Positions 10,770-20,749 of a stretch of DNA of 64,000 nt are shown piece after piece. Made by a program: the position numbers and the translations under genes. The notes beneath the pieces are model-generated. The model was not told the DNA's origin, searched no databases, and saw only the letters and a program-made list of their open reading frames with translations. The stretch's first letter is position 1. Each line of letters starts with the position of its first letter. Origin of the DNA: Ligustrum vulgare (taxonomy: Eukaryota; Streptophyta; Magnoliopsida; Lamiales; Oleaceae); assembly GCA_963555705.1 (NCBI GenBank), contig OY743189.1, forward strand, positions 6,713,501 through 6,777,500. Direction: 5' to 3'.

Positions 10770-11160
10770 GGGACATAAATGCTATTTTGAGGGCAAGTAA
10801 AAAGAAAAACCTCTTAAAACTCTTAGGGGCCGTTCTCTTTGTATTTCGATTTTGGATTTTGAGTTTTGGATTTTGTTTTGAATTTTGGATTTTGGTTATT
10901 TTTTTTGGGATTGCTGAAAACATGTTCTCTTTGTGATTTTGGAAAACTGTTTTCAAAAATAGAAAACTGAAAAATGTGTTTACTTTGTAATTTTTGATAT
11001 ATTTATTTTGTGATATTTTATATGTAAAAAATGGTTGATTTTTTGAATTACATTAATTTTAATGTTAATAAATCAGTTAGTTCTCTATGTCAATAAATTC
11101 ATCATTAATATTGTTTCATCTAAACAAAAATTTAACCTTATACCAATAAAATCTTAACAT

Positions 11161-11248
11161 GGATCTATATATAATGTCAAAATAATATAAGAACTTCAAG
11201 TGAAGGAAGTGTCTCACATTTACAAAAAAAATAAATAAAATAAAATAA

Positions 11249-11324
<76 letters not shown>

Positions 11325-11576
11325 AAATAAAAAATAAAATAAAATCTTAACATAGATCTATATAATAGCAAAATAATATAAGAACTTCAAATGAATGAAA
11401 TGTCTTACTTTTACAAAAAAAAAAATAAATAAATAAATAAATAAAAATAAAAATAAAAAATTTACAAGAAAAAAACTTAACATTGATCTATATATATAAT
11501 GACAAAATAATATAAAAACTTCAAGTGAAGGAAGTGTCTCACTTTTACAAAAAGTAAAAAAAAAAAAAAAATTTAC

Positions 11577-11610
<34 letters not shown>

Positions 11611-11971
11611 ATCTATATATAATGACAAAATAATATAAGAACTTAAAGTGAAGGAAGTGTCTCACATTTTAAAAAAAAAATAATAATAATAAATAAAAAT
11701 ATTACAAAAAAAAAAAAAAATCTTAACATGGATCTATATATAATGACAAAATAATATAAGAACTTCAAGTGAAAAAAAAAAAATACATGAATCTATATAT
11801 AATGACAAAATAATATAAGAACTTAAAGTGAAGGAAGTGTCTCACATTTTAAAAAAAAATAATAATAATAAATAAAAATATTACAAAAAAAAAAAAAAAT
11901 CTTAACATGGATCTATATATAATGACAAAATAATATAAGAACTTCAAGTGAATGAAGTATTTCACATTTAC

Positions 11972-11975
<4 letters not shown>
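11161..11975. repeat. Seven copies of a roughly 70-bp unit inside the Harbinger-like element
   Basis: GATCTATATATAATGACAAA-type units followed by AATATAAGAACTTCAAGTGA and AGGAAGTGTCTCAC recur near 11161, 11354, 11484, 11609, 11730, 11789 and 11909, separated by poly-A tracts of variable length. Confidence 0.9.
11251..11319. repeat. TAA trinucleotide microsatellite
   Basis: About 23 TAA/AAT repeats within the Harbinger-like element. The polyisoleucine ORF on the other strand is an artefact of it. Confidence 0.95.
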
Positions 11976-12003
<28 letters not shown>

Positions 12004-12300
12004 AAAGCGCGCGTTTTGGTTGTTTTGGACTTTTTAACACAAAATATCCAAAACGAAAAAAAATCGTTTTGAGTTTTCTTTGTATTTTTTTGGTGTTTTG
12101 GAAAACGCATTTCTGAAAATGGGCAAAGTGAACGTGTTTTCGATATTTCCGAAAATCGAAAACTCAAAACGGACTCAAAACAGCAAAGAGAACGGGGCCT
12201 TATTATTTGATTTCGTTGATTCGACCTGACTGTCAGATCGGTATCGAACTGGACGTGAATTTATGTAACTTTGACCCCAGTTCGCTCTTGATCTGTTACA

Positions 12301-13608
12301 TTTTCTACTTCATTTGATATTTGTATTTTATTTCAACGTCGGTCATTAAGTTTAAAAATTGTATACTTAACCAAATTATCCACAAATATATGGTTCGATA
12401 TTAAACTACATAGATCCTACCACATTTATTTGTTGACAAAAAGTGACGTCAATACATAAAAATTAACTTAATAAAAAATTAGAATACATAAAAATTAACT
12501 TAATAAAAAATTAGAATACATTAAAAAGAAAATTGGTGATACATACAAATAAAAATTAAACCAAATTTAATACAAAAAATTTAATTATGTGCAAAATTTT
12601 AAGACGCGTGGGTATTGTTTCTTTTCCTATTTTATAATAAAATATTATTTGTAACTATATTTTTATATTTGATATGATTATATAATCAACATATTTTCAT
12701 AAATTCCAAATCAATATCATGGATAGAAATCTCATGCATTGTATAAATTACAATAGCACAGAGTGGTTTTAAATGTCGATGCAAAGAATACATCAGACAA
12801 CAAAATCTATATATAGTTTTTTAAATTTATATATCATATTTTCATTTGAAATTTAGCTCCATACACAAGATTCTATATGGAAATTCACGAATATCTGGGC
12901 ATCAGGTAATTTAGAATTGTGTGTGAAGTAAATTTTTGAACTTCAATATTACACAGTAAATGGAACATATTATTATTTGAGATTTCATTTTTGCATCAGA
13001 TATGAAATGTATTACTGTGATTTTGTTTCCAAATATTCTAAATTCAGTTTCAAGAAAGAGATGAGATTATGAATGGAAACTGGTCTGGCATTCTTTCTCC
13101 CATACAGCTCTATGAAAAGATAGTATATAATGCGTCTTTAAATTGAAGTATTACATTAGAATCACCAATAGGATAAAAGATAGAATTATTCTTGTTGAAC
13201 ATATTGATATACCTAATGATTTACCTATTTTTGTGTTGGCACAATTATGATTGTTGATTTTGGAAATGATGTCATGGGTAAAGTGATGGATGTTTGCCAA
13301 GTGTGTTACATGTAACTCAATCGGTAAGTTATTATGTACAAGTAACATGATTGCTAAAGGTAATGTGCACCATGGTGATGATAAGAATTTAATCACAGAC
13401 GGAGAACCAGAACATGTAGTATGATTTTCACTTTTCCCAGTACTACTCGTGGCCTAGTATTCAATTTTAAGGATTCACAAGTCACGCATAATGCAATTGA
13501 ACCTTTGAAGTAATCTGTTACAATATCAAAGTCCCAATTCTTTATGTGTATGTTCTTGTACAACAATTAATCTACCATGATCATTATTAAATTATGTAGG
13601 AAAGGGAA
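12301..13608. other. AT-rich stretch without recognisable gene
   Basis: About 1.3 kb between the Tat LTR end and the start of the MULE gene. Apart from a 32-bp tandem duplication at 12452-12521 I see no repeat or conserved coding frame. It may hold the 5' terminal inverted repeat and promoter of the MULE, but I could not find the terminus. Confidence 0.5.
12452..12521. repeat. 32-bp tandem duplication
   Basis: ATACATAAAAATTAACTTAA begins at 12452 and 12484, with the start of a third copy at 12516. Confidence 0.9.
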
Positions 13609-13656
13609 ATGGATTTAGTTATTGTGTTCATTCACTTCGGTGGAGAATGGGATGAG
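13609..13656 (+). pseudogene. MULE transposase, first 16 codons
   Basis: ATG at 13609 opens MDLVIVFIHFGGEWDE, which resembles the N-terminus of plant MuDR-like proteins (hydrophobic strand, then a G-G-W motif). The frame runs exactly to the Athila target duplication ATGAG (13652-13656). After the 27.65-kb Athila element the same frame resumes at 41314 with SNMYHGYSVCGVFI before a TGA. The Athila insertion is therefore inside this coding exon. Similarity of this short head to the family is by eye only; continuity of frame across the duplication is visible. Confidence 0.6.
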
Positions 13657-14167
13657 TGATGCGAATGTAAAATGTCATATTTTTCTCCCTTAATGTTTAG
13701 TCTTTAATATTTATTTAGTTCCTGAATGTACTCATTCTTTTATTTTGATTCAGGATACAAATGGAGGCATTAAGTGTAAAACGAAGTCAATTGTGCAATT
13801 CTAGACAGTTTTGACATCACTTCGAAAGTTGGGCATAAAACTCTCATACGAGCTCCGATTGAAGTGATTCAAGATGTTGTGGAAAACCAAGAAATTCCTA
13901 TACAACTTTAATGCTTTGGATTTTGAGAGATACGGAACGATTCAAGGTTTTAATCGTGCTTGAAGTTTTGGTATCTGCATTGCTAAAATTCGGGCACTTT
14001 TATAGCCGCAATTTTACCATGGAATTTATTTTGATTTGTTTCCAACACCATGCACGGAACTAAGGGATGGATACACCAATTCCCTAGCTACATTAGGACT
14101 TTTTTTTTTAACACTTTCCTTTAATTAATGAGATTTAGTTATAGTTAATTGAGGATAATAGGCTGCT
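13657..14167 (+). mobile_element. Athila 5' LTR, left part
   Basis: Matches the 3' LTR (28333-28617 joined to 40161 onward) from TGATGCGAATG through AATGCATTTA-like, TTTGGCACAC-like stretches to GATAATAGGCTGCT, then homology stops at 14167 and Tat sequence begins. The remaining roughly 0.9 kb of LTR is absent. Confidence 0.85.
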
Positions 14168-14217
14168 AATAAGGCTATGATGCCTGACTCCCCCTCCTCG
14201 TTCATCCCCGGTCAATA

Positions 14218-15707
14218 AGGCCCTGATGCCTGACTTCATTGACCTCGACGATGACCCTATCTGGGCTGCTTCTCAAGTTTCCGACGTTGTGGCAAAGTAC
14301 ATGAACGAGGTTAGCCCGAGAGAGGGTATCAAGCACCTCGAGGCTTACTTCACCAAGGTAAAAATTTATTGAATTTTTCAATATTTTATTCTCGAGATTA
14401 TAAGTTTTCATTGTATAAGATCTCAACATCGCTCAGGGGCTTTCCCTTAGGTCTATTAATGAGGAAGAAAAGGTCCAAAGATTGGGGTGTTCCATTGCCC
14501 GTCATCAGATCAGAGTCGGGAAGCTCGAGGGCGAGCAAAAGAAGATGAAGCATGAACAAGAAGTTCTGAGGATAGAACTTGGCGAAGCTAGGGACGAAGC
14601 TAAGGAACTAAAGCTCGAGCTGGAGTGTACTCAAAAAGATTTCGAAGAGAAGTTAGCCGCATGCAACGGACCTGCCTTCGGCACCCGAGATGCTCCTAAG
14701 CATACGGATTAGCCTTCCCCAACACACGGGCCTGTAAGCTACGATGCATGTACAACAGAACTCTGGGAAGGGGCTTATTGATATTACCTACAATTGCATA
14801 CGCCATGTCAGTGCACATCCCGAATAACCAGGCAGTGACATGCTCCCCCACCCAATCCGCTAGCGTCCTCACAGCGGTACGGTTGATTCGCGTCCACACA
14901 TGGCCTTCCTCTTCAATTGATCTTCCACCTTATAGGACTTTCCAAATTCTCCACATTAATGGTACTGCCACCTTAGCAGACGAGAGTCCATAATCCCCCA
15001 TGCACCTCATCTCCCGGTGCCCCTGCACTTACTGCCTTAAACACCAACCTTCACCATGTGCCCTCTGGATTAGTCCCTCGGCTGGACGGATCTTCTCATG
15101 GCCACAGCTCCTCCGGCATGTCGAAGCATACTCAATGCACTACCCTCTTTTGGTGGATTCCCCTCAACTTGCTGTCATGCTCAACGAAACAAACGTGCAA
15201 CATGACTGCACTAACCATGCCTTTTCCTTCGCCATCCCAAAGTTTTCCGCCCCCGATCAATTAGCTCAGTGACGCCGTTTTCCATTTTGCTCTTTGGAAA
15301 AGTCACACCTTTGATGGCCCAAAACTATTGCTGCTGAACACACACTATTGGTCTTCCACTCCAACAACGCAACGTTCAAACGATCCTGCTTTGATCCTTA
15401 CTGTGCCACATGAGTAGGGGAAAAATTGGGCCGTCACATATAGCTAAGACTGCTCGTGCCTTGGAAGTTGAAGACTTCAAAAAATCTACAGAGTTTTCTC
15501 TTCTCCAGGACAAGTATGCCTTAGGCTCTTACAACTACGCCTTCAAGTAGGCCCGAGGGGTGCCGAAACTCGTTCCGATGACCTAAAGGGTGATCCTGAC
15601 CTTATAGAAGGACTCATCTTATCTGAGTCCAAGGACGCACCTAAAGACGATGAAGATGAAGGATCGGGGGACAAGCTTGAAGTAGTTGATAAAGATGCCC
15701 CGAATTA
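14218..15707 (+). pseudogene. Antisense gene of second Tat element, C-terminal part
   Basis: Plus strand, antisense to its own Tat pol. The frame from about 14230 encodes DLDDDPIWAASQVSDVVAKY and EGIKHLEAYFTK, then a GT-AG intron at 14358-14436 whose removal keeps frame into GLSLRSINEEEKVQRLG. The coiled coil at 14482-14712 (KLEGEQKKMKHEQEVLRIEL, with E/K/L heptads) follows. A GC-richer block interrupts at about 14705-15450. The tail resumes as STEFSLLQDKYALGSYNYAF and an acidic end (KDAPKDDEDEGSGDKLEVVD) with stop TAG at 15705-15707. The N-terminal PF04195-like head is lost at the Athila junction. Same gene type as 7502-9782; function unknown. Confidence 0.65.
14705..15450. other. GC-richer block interrupting the antisense gene
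   Basis: About 745 bp with clearly higher GC than its surroundings sit between the coiled-coil part and the C-terminal part of the antisense gene. Open frames occur on both strands, none of a family I recognise. On the minus strand its right edge reads TGTGACGGCCCAATTTTTCC, which could be an LTR start, but I find no matching other end or target duplication. Confidence 0.5.
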
Positions 15708-15829
15708 GATTTTTGTCCCCGAACTCAATCATTTTGTATGAACAGTTTTTTGAATTTAATGAAGAATTTTTTGAAGGTTTCCTCTCAAACAATAAGTGTT
15801 GTTTTATGAATCAATTTGCATGAACACTA

Positions 15830-16120
15830 ATCCACACGAGAACAAGACCTAAACTTAATACCCCGAACATGGCTAATGTAAATTTACGTATTAAACCCAA
15901 ACAGGGTTAATGTAATTGAACATGTGTCAAACCCGAACATGGGATCGATAAGTGAACAAAAGTGTTAACCCTGAACATAGAAATATAAAAACGTCTATTA
16001 CCTCGAGCATAGGGATCTCGAACCTTCAAGAAATGACCTTGAACAAGGTCATGGTGTAATCGAATTATGTATTAGTCCTGAAAAATGGTAATGCAAATGA
16101 ACATTTATGTAAATTATGGG
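15830..16120. repeat. Loose repeat with CCCGAACATGG words
   Basis: Degenerate repeats of CCCGAACATGG, CCTGAACATAG and ACCCAAACAGGG alternate with TTAATGTAA words roughly every 40-55 bp. The period is not regular enough to define a unit. Confidence 0.6.
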
Positions 16121-16214
16121 CTAAGGCAATTTTGTTCCTGAACACAGATTTGAGCCCCGAACATGGCAAGTTGTAATAAGGATGGGTTCGTTATTTTTGT
16201 TGTTCGGGGAGAGA

Positions 16215-16476
16215 CGTTGCATGCTTGCTCGCGGGAAAGGCTTTGAGTGTTCGTTTGTGGGCAACGCTTTGAGTGCTTGCTCGTGGGCAAGGGTTTTGAG
16301 TACTTGAGCAGGGCACGACTTTTGAGTGCTTGCGTGGGGAAAGGTGTTGAGTGCATGCTCATGGGAACGACTTTGAGCGCATGCTCATGGGCACAACTAC
16401 TTTGAGTGCTTGCGCGGAGCAAGGCGTTGAGTGCTTGCTCTTGGGCTAAGCTTTTGAGTGTTTGTGAGGGGCAAGG
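16215..16476. repeat. Tandem array, 26-27-bp unit, left part
   Basis: TTGAGTG-CTTGCTCGTGGGCAAGGC-type units begin near 16242, 16269, 16296, 16322, 16347, 16373, 16402, 16427 and 16454. The element at 16477 is inserted within the array, which resumes at 23737. Confidence 0.9.
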
Positions 16477-17255
16477 TGATGCGTATCGTAATACACCAAA
16501 ATAATAAATAATTCCTTACTCGCCAAATATTAATTAATAATGTAGTAGCGAGAGTAAGGGTCGATCCCACGAGGAACGGAAACTAATTTTAGTTGTTCGA
16601 TCAATTAAAATGGAATGGGGGGGGTTTTGTTTGAATTGCTTGAATGAAAACTATGCATAAAATAAATAATTAAATATGACTAGGGAAATAATATGAGAAG
16701 AAATCTTGTTCTCGGGTTCGGTTGTACCCTCAATTAATGTTATACCTTTCTTTGTAACGTGTTTATATCCCTATTCAATTATCAATCATAAATAATCAAC
16801 AAGCTCTGATTATCTAAATTCTTCCTTATGTGTATTGATTCAAAACAAACTCTTCGAATCAATTCTAGCCACGGAAAATCCTAAACAAGCTCTTAGGATT
16901 TAATGGACGACTAGTATAAAAATCTAGAAGAATAGATTAAATTGGATCATTAATTTCACAAGCTCGAATTTATCAATCCAAGTTGAATTATTACTAAATC
17001 TGTACGAGATTTATGTGCTACTAAAGTAAATATTCAATGACAATTACGGATCAAGAATCTAAACATAGCATATTCATGAATCCAAAGATCAATAATCCAA
17101 TTGGCCAAATTAAACTATTATAAACTCAATTGAACATTCAAAACATAATAATCCAACAATTGAAATAAAGGAATAAATGCACGCTACTAATTTGTAGGAA
17201 AAGAAAATAACATAATTAAATTGACACAACTTCCCCTTTGAACAAGATATGGAAT

Positions 17256-17306
17256 TTAGCCTAACATGGTTGTGGTAGATTCTTCAAGTTGCTTCATGAA
17301 TTCCAT
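17256..17306 (-). CDS. Conserved 16-codon leader ORF in LTR (copy 1)
   Basis: Reads MEFMKQLEESTTTMLG with a TAA stop, in the predicted transcript leader, after CAACAACA, a favourable plant start context. The same peptide is encoded at 22915-22965 and 31168-31218. Translation is inferred, not shown. Confidence 0.45.
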   Translation of the reverse strand: MEFMKQLEESTTTMLG

Positions 17307-17499
17307 TGTTGTTGATATTCTTGCGCTTGAAATCTCTCAAGAATGCTCTATATTTTGCTCTTAATTTTCCTCAATGTCCAGCCTCCTTTTTGTGATGATT
17401 TTGCTCCTTTAATACTTCCAAAATCGTGCCCTAGCTTTACCCCAAAGATATACCAAAGATAGACCTTGAATCAGATAAGGAAATTTCTTCGCGAGAAAG

Positions 17500-17576
17500 T
17501 TACGGCCGTAAATTTTCTTATTACGGCCGTAAGTAAGCTATTGAAAATTTTCGAAATTTGGAATTTACGGCCGTAA
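17500..17576. repeat. Three TTACGGCCGTAA palindromes
   Basis: Perfect 12-bp palindromes at 17500, 17521 and 17565. The first two are 21 bp apart. The other LTR of the same element has a fourth, restoring a second 21-bp pair. Confidence 0.95.
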
Positions 17577-18066
17577 GTGCATTTCTGCCGAAAAGCGCCC
17601 GTGTTCGATGTTTTGGTCATAACTTTCTCTCCCGAAGTCCGATTGTGGTGATTCAAGTTGCGTTGGAAAGAAAACTCAAATATCTAAAATTCTTTGTGAA
17701 AATAGCTCTTCTCAAATTCGAAAGTATTCTATGAAAAAATTGAGCTTCAATCTATGACTAAAATTCATGATCACAATCCTTGCGGGTTTTTGATTTCCAT
17801 CTTCATCCCAAACCTTCTTTGACCATGATTTTTGTATCTAATCTTCTTCCCACATGTCATTATTGATTTGGAGCTCTTTGAATATGCCCTTGAACTTACT
17901 TCTTGATTTCTGGTATTTCTTTGGTCATGTTTCCTTTTTTTTTGTTCTTTGCGGTCCTGTATAACACAATAAATGAAAATGCATTAAACGATACTTCAAT
18001 ATGATCAAACTAATAACAAAATAAGATAATAAGTGAATTAAATACATGCTAATAAAGTACTTATCA

Positions 18067-18082
18067 AATCCCCCCACACTTA
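18067..18082 (-). other. Polypurine tract of the gag-protease element
   Basis: Plus strand AATCCCCCCACACTTAA; read on the element strand it is a purine-rich GTGTGGGGGGATT immediately before the 3' LTR. Confidence 0.8.
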
Positions 18083-19615
18083 AACCATTGTTCGTCCTCG
18101 AATAATGATGTGAAAGAAAAGAAACATAACTCAAACAAAAAGATAGACCTACAATCGGAAAGTCAAGGTTACAACCCACTTCTCTTTTAGCATGAAAATT
18201 CAATTGCATAACCGGAGTGTGTTAGTATGTGCAAGAGATGCATCATCCAATATCCTCTAAACAGAAATGAAAATCAATACCCCCGGCCCAATTCATTTCC
18301 CAATGTGGCTTGTATCCTCCCACATCTCGTGGGTTCTCTCTTAACCTCTATCAATGATTTACTACATGGGTGTTAGTTTTTTTTTTTTTTTTTTGGCCAA
18401 CTTGAAAGCACAGAATATAGACCAAGCAATTCAAACTACTCATAAGCATATGCAATGGGAGTTAACACCCTCACTAGATATTTCTCTCTTCGCACAAAGT
18501 GTATAAGGGTGAGAATTTTCACTCAACTCACTCAACCATCGTCCAACACAAGATAACCATTGCAACTTCTTAGACTTAGACTATAGCACGATCCTTAATC
18601 AACAAAAGCTTGCGAATCCCTTCTCTATGGGTTCAAAACAGAGACAATGCGAAAGAAAGGGTATTTCTTGGCTTGTAGCGTGGCATCAAAATTTCAAGGA
18701 AAGGCTAAGGCTCAAAAGGTCTTCTGTTGGTACATGTATCATGGTAGGCCCTTTTAGCAGGTCAAATTTGGTTTAACCTAATGCCTCTACTATATTTTGC
18801 ACTTGAGTCAAGAAGCTACAACGGTATGCACAAGAAAGCACATCCAAGCACAAACCAACCATACACGACACACATCAAAAAATAGAGCTTAATATAAAGA
18901 GTAAAAGTAGCTCATAGGCTCAAAAGCTCACAACTTATGGTTTATATGTGCTTCTCCCATCCAATTATGAGTCATAGGTCATTGCTCAGTCTTGGTTCTG
19001 AACTCAAAATCTAGTGGATAAGGATAGAATGAAGTTACTCGGGGTGGTATTTTATCATATCAGTTTTGGTTTGACTCAATTAGGTTGCAAAAAATTTTCA
19101 ATTTGTCCCCATTTTCAAACTAATTTAGAAATTATTGAAAAACTCATCTCTATGTGCTCATTGTTTGTCCGATTATGCGATTTAGGAAGTTGGTGGTTCA
19201 AAAATTATAATAAGTGAGGCCGCTTTCTATTATACCAAAATGTGGGTCTAAGCACAATTAAAGCTAACTAACAAAAAAAACTGAATGAAGATGAATAAAA
19301 TAGGGATAACAAAAGATAATAGATAATCATCCCCCCCACACTTGAATTCCACATTGTCCTCAATGTGGAGCGTGACAATACAAAACAAAAGAGGGGAATG
19401 TGAATGGAACCGAAGGAAGAGATGGAGTTTTTTTCTTGTTTTTTGTTTTTGTTTTTTGTTTTTTTTTTTAATGAAATTAACTAATAAGAAAAATGACAAA
19501 AATGAAAATAAAAAAAATAACAATTTGAGGGAGTAAAGAAACTCCCCTCTCGGGTTGCCTTCCGAGTAGCTCCTTTGTTTACTGTCGTTGACTCGACAGG
19601 TTGCTTCCTTCTTCA

Positions 19616-20731
19616 TCCGGAATCAACTGGACTCCCAAAGCTCGATTTCTTTTTCATATTTTTCATTAGGGCTTGCAAGACAGGGGGAAAAAGCATGTCA
19701 TCAGAAGTTGGCAATGTAATACACGAGATTTTACCTGGATTTTCACCATTTCCACCAAGTTTGAAAGTTTCCTGTACTGAAAAATCAATAACATTAACAG
19801 AATGAACAGGATTAACATCATCAAGGTAGTTCACGAAATCATAAATATCAAACTAAATCATTTCACCATCAAATTCCATGGTGAATGTGCCACTACTAAC
19901 ATCTATCTTGGTCTTAGATGTCTTTATAAATGGTCTACCTAACATAATAGGAGTGGAGTTGGGAGAGTGATCATTATTCATGTCTAACACATAAAAGTCA
20001 GCCGGGAACACTAACCCTCCTACTTGCACTAGCACATCCTCAACTACCCCATCCGGATAGGCGTTAGAGCGATCAGCTAATTGAATTATGACATTCGTTT
20101 AAGTTAAATTGGAAAGTTTTAAAGAGGCGTATGTGGACCTAGGCATTACGTTAATTGACGCTCCCAAATCTATCAAGGCCTTCTCAAATTTAGTTTCACC
20201 TATTATAAAAGGGATTGTAAACATACCAGGATCCTTACATTTTGGAGGTAATTTCCTTTGAAATAATGCAGAGTCATTTTCTCCCATCATCACCTTCTCA
20301 TTCCCCTTCAATTTCCATTTGTTGGTGCATAGCTCCTTCAAGAACTTTGCGTATTGGGGTACTTGCTTGATTGCATCCAACAGTGGAATGTTGACTTCCA
20401 CTTTCCTGAACAGCTCCAGGATTTCTTTCCCCTTGCTTTCCTTGTTCGCCTTTGATAGCCTGCTAGGAAAAGGAGGTGGAGTTAGTTTAACATTTAAACT
20501 GGGATCAATTTTTACCTGAGAGTTTTGCGAAGTGCTGTTTTTCTTTCCGTCCCCTTCTTCTTCAACTTCCTCCTCTTCAGCTGCAACAGGTTTCATTTGT
20601 GGCCCCTCAACCTCTTTTCCATTCTGGAGAGTGATGAAACTAACATTTTTAGGATTCACCTTAGGCTGAGATGGTAGTTTACCTCCGGATTGTGCTTCCA
20701 ACCTGTTGATGGCGGTGGCCATTTGGCTCAT
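19616..20731 (-). pseudogene. Athila-type protease region
   Basis: The ORF at 20099-20731 begins with the end of gag (MSQMATAINRLEAQSGG, an acidic EEEEVEEEG stretch) and continues through FRKVEVNIPLLDAIKQVPQY, then the protease core ALIDLGASINVMP. Athila proteases use D-L-G-A/S-S where other retroelements have D-T/S-G. After a TAA at 20099-20101 the frame continues with NVIIQLADRSNAYPDG, LVQVGGLVFPADFYVLDM and PIMLGRPFIKTSKTKIDV, ending near EFDGEMI (19853); a further piece lies at 19613-19834. The stop codons mean it is inactive. No RT follows, unlike normal Athila pol. Confidence 0.85.
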
Positions 20732-20749
20732 CTAGTTCTCCAAATTTTG

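Larger units (their letters stand above)
10826..12199. mobile_element. PIF/Harbinger-like non-autonomous inverted-repeat element, 1374 bp
   Basis: The left end is GGGGCCGTTCTCTTTG and the right end CAAAGAGAACGGGGCC. The reverse complement of the right end matches the left at 14 of the first 16 positions. It is flanked on both sides by TTA (10823-10825 and 12200-12202), the 3-bp target duplication of PIF/Harbinger (TWA). Related imperfect inverted sequence rich in GATTTTGGATTTTGAG words continues inward on both ends. There is no transposase; the interior is A-rich simple repeats plus a dispersed 70-bp unit. It sits inside the Tat LTR and so is younger than the LTR. Confidence 0.85.
2663..12300 (+). 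mobile_element. Tat-lineage Ty3/gypsy element, 5'-truncated
   Basis: Order: RT, RNase H, a second archaeal-type RNase H, integrase, four tandem arrays, an antisense gene, a further array, then a 3' LTR. The dual RNase H and the extra antisense gene between pol and the 3' LTR are typical of the Tat lineage (Retand, Grande and RIRE2-like elements). The 5' LTR, gag and protease are missing, replaced by the Tekay-like LTR that ends at 2662. The element is dead: in-frame stops at 3631, 4114, 4986, 5250 and near 5283, a deletion near 4360, and a lost RT catalytic aspartate. Confidence 0.85.
10640..12300 (+). mobile_element. Tat 3' LTR, split by a Harbinger-like insertion
   Basis: A TATA box at 10761 and a downstream leader (GAGGGCAAGTAAAAAG...) lead to the insertion at 10826. 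Beyond it the text resumes (GATTTCGTTGATTCGACCTG) and ends in CTGTTACA at 12300. Without the insertion this LTR would be about 0.28 kb. The left boundary (TGTCAGTAATTATGG near 10640) is a guess because I see no clear polypurine tract. Confidence 0.5.
16477..18066 (-). mobile_element. 3' LTR of the gag-protease element
   Basis: Nearly identical to 22135-23736 apart from scattered substitutions and one missing 21-bp palindrome-bearing segment. Contains three TTACGGCCGTAA sites (17500, 17521, 17565) and a 16-codon upstream ORF at 17256-17306. Confidence 0.92.

Noticed and set aside
11177..12167. Polyisoleucine and polyphenylalanine ORFs
   Set aside because: Translations of TAA and poly-A tracts in the Harbinger-like element.
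13151..13396. 81-codon minus-strand ORF
   Set aside because: No family resemblance, wrong strand relative to the adjacent MULE, ordinary AT-rich composition.
14748..15272. Overlapping plus- and minus-strand ORFs in the GC-rich block
   Set aside because: GC-rich sequence has fewer stops; neither strand shows a recognisable domain or a consistent frame through the block.
16215..16476. Regular 26-27-bp repeats, possible CRISPR-like array
   Set aside because: There is no alternation of constant repeats and unique spacers; whole units vary gradually, as in a plant minisatellite.
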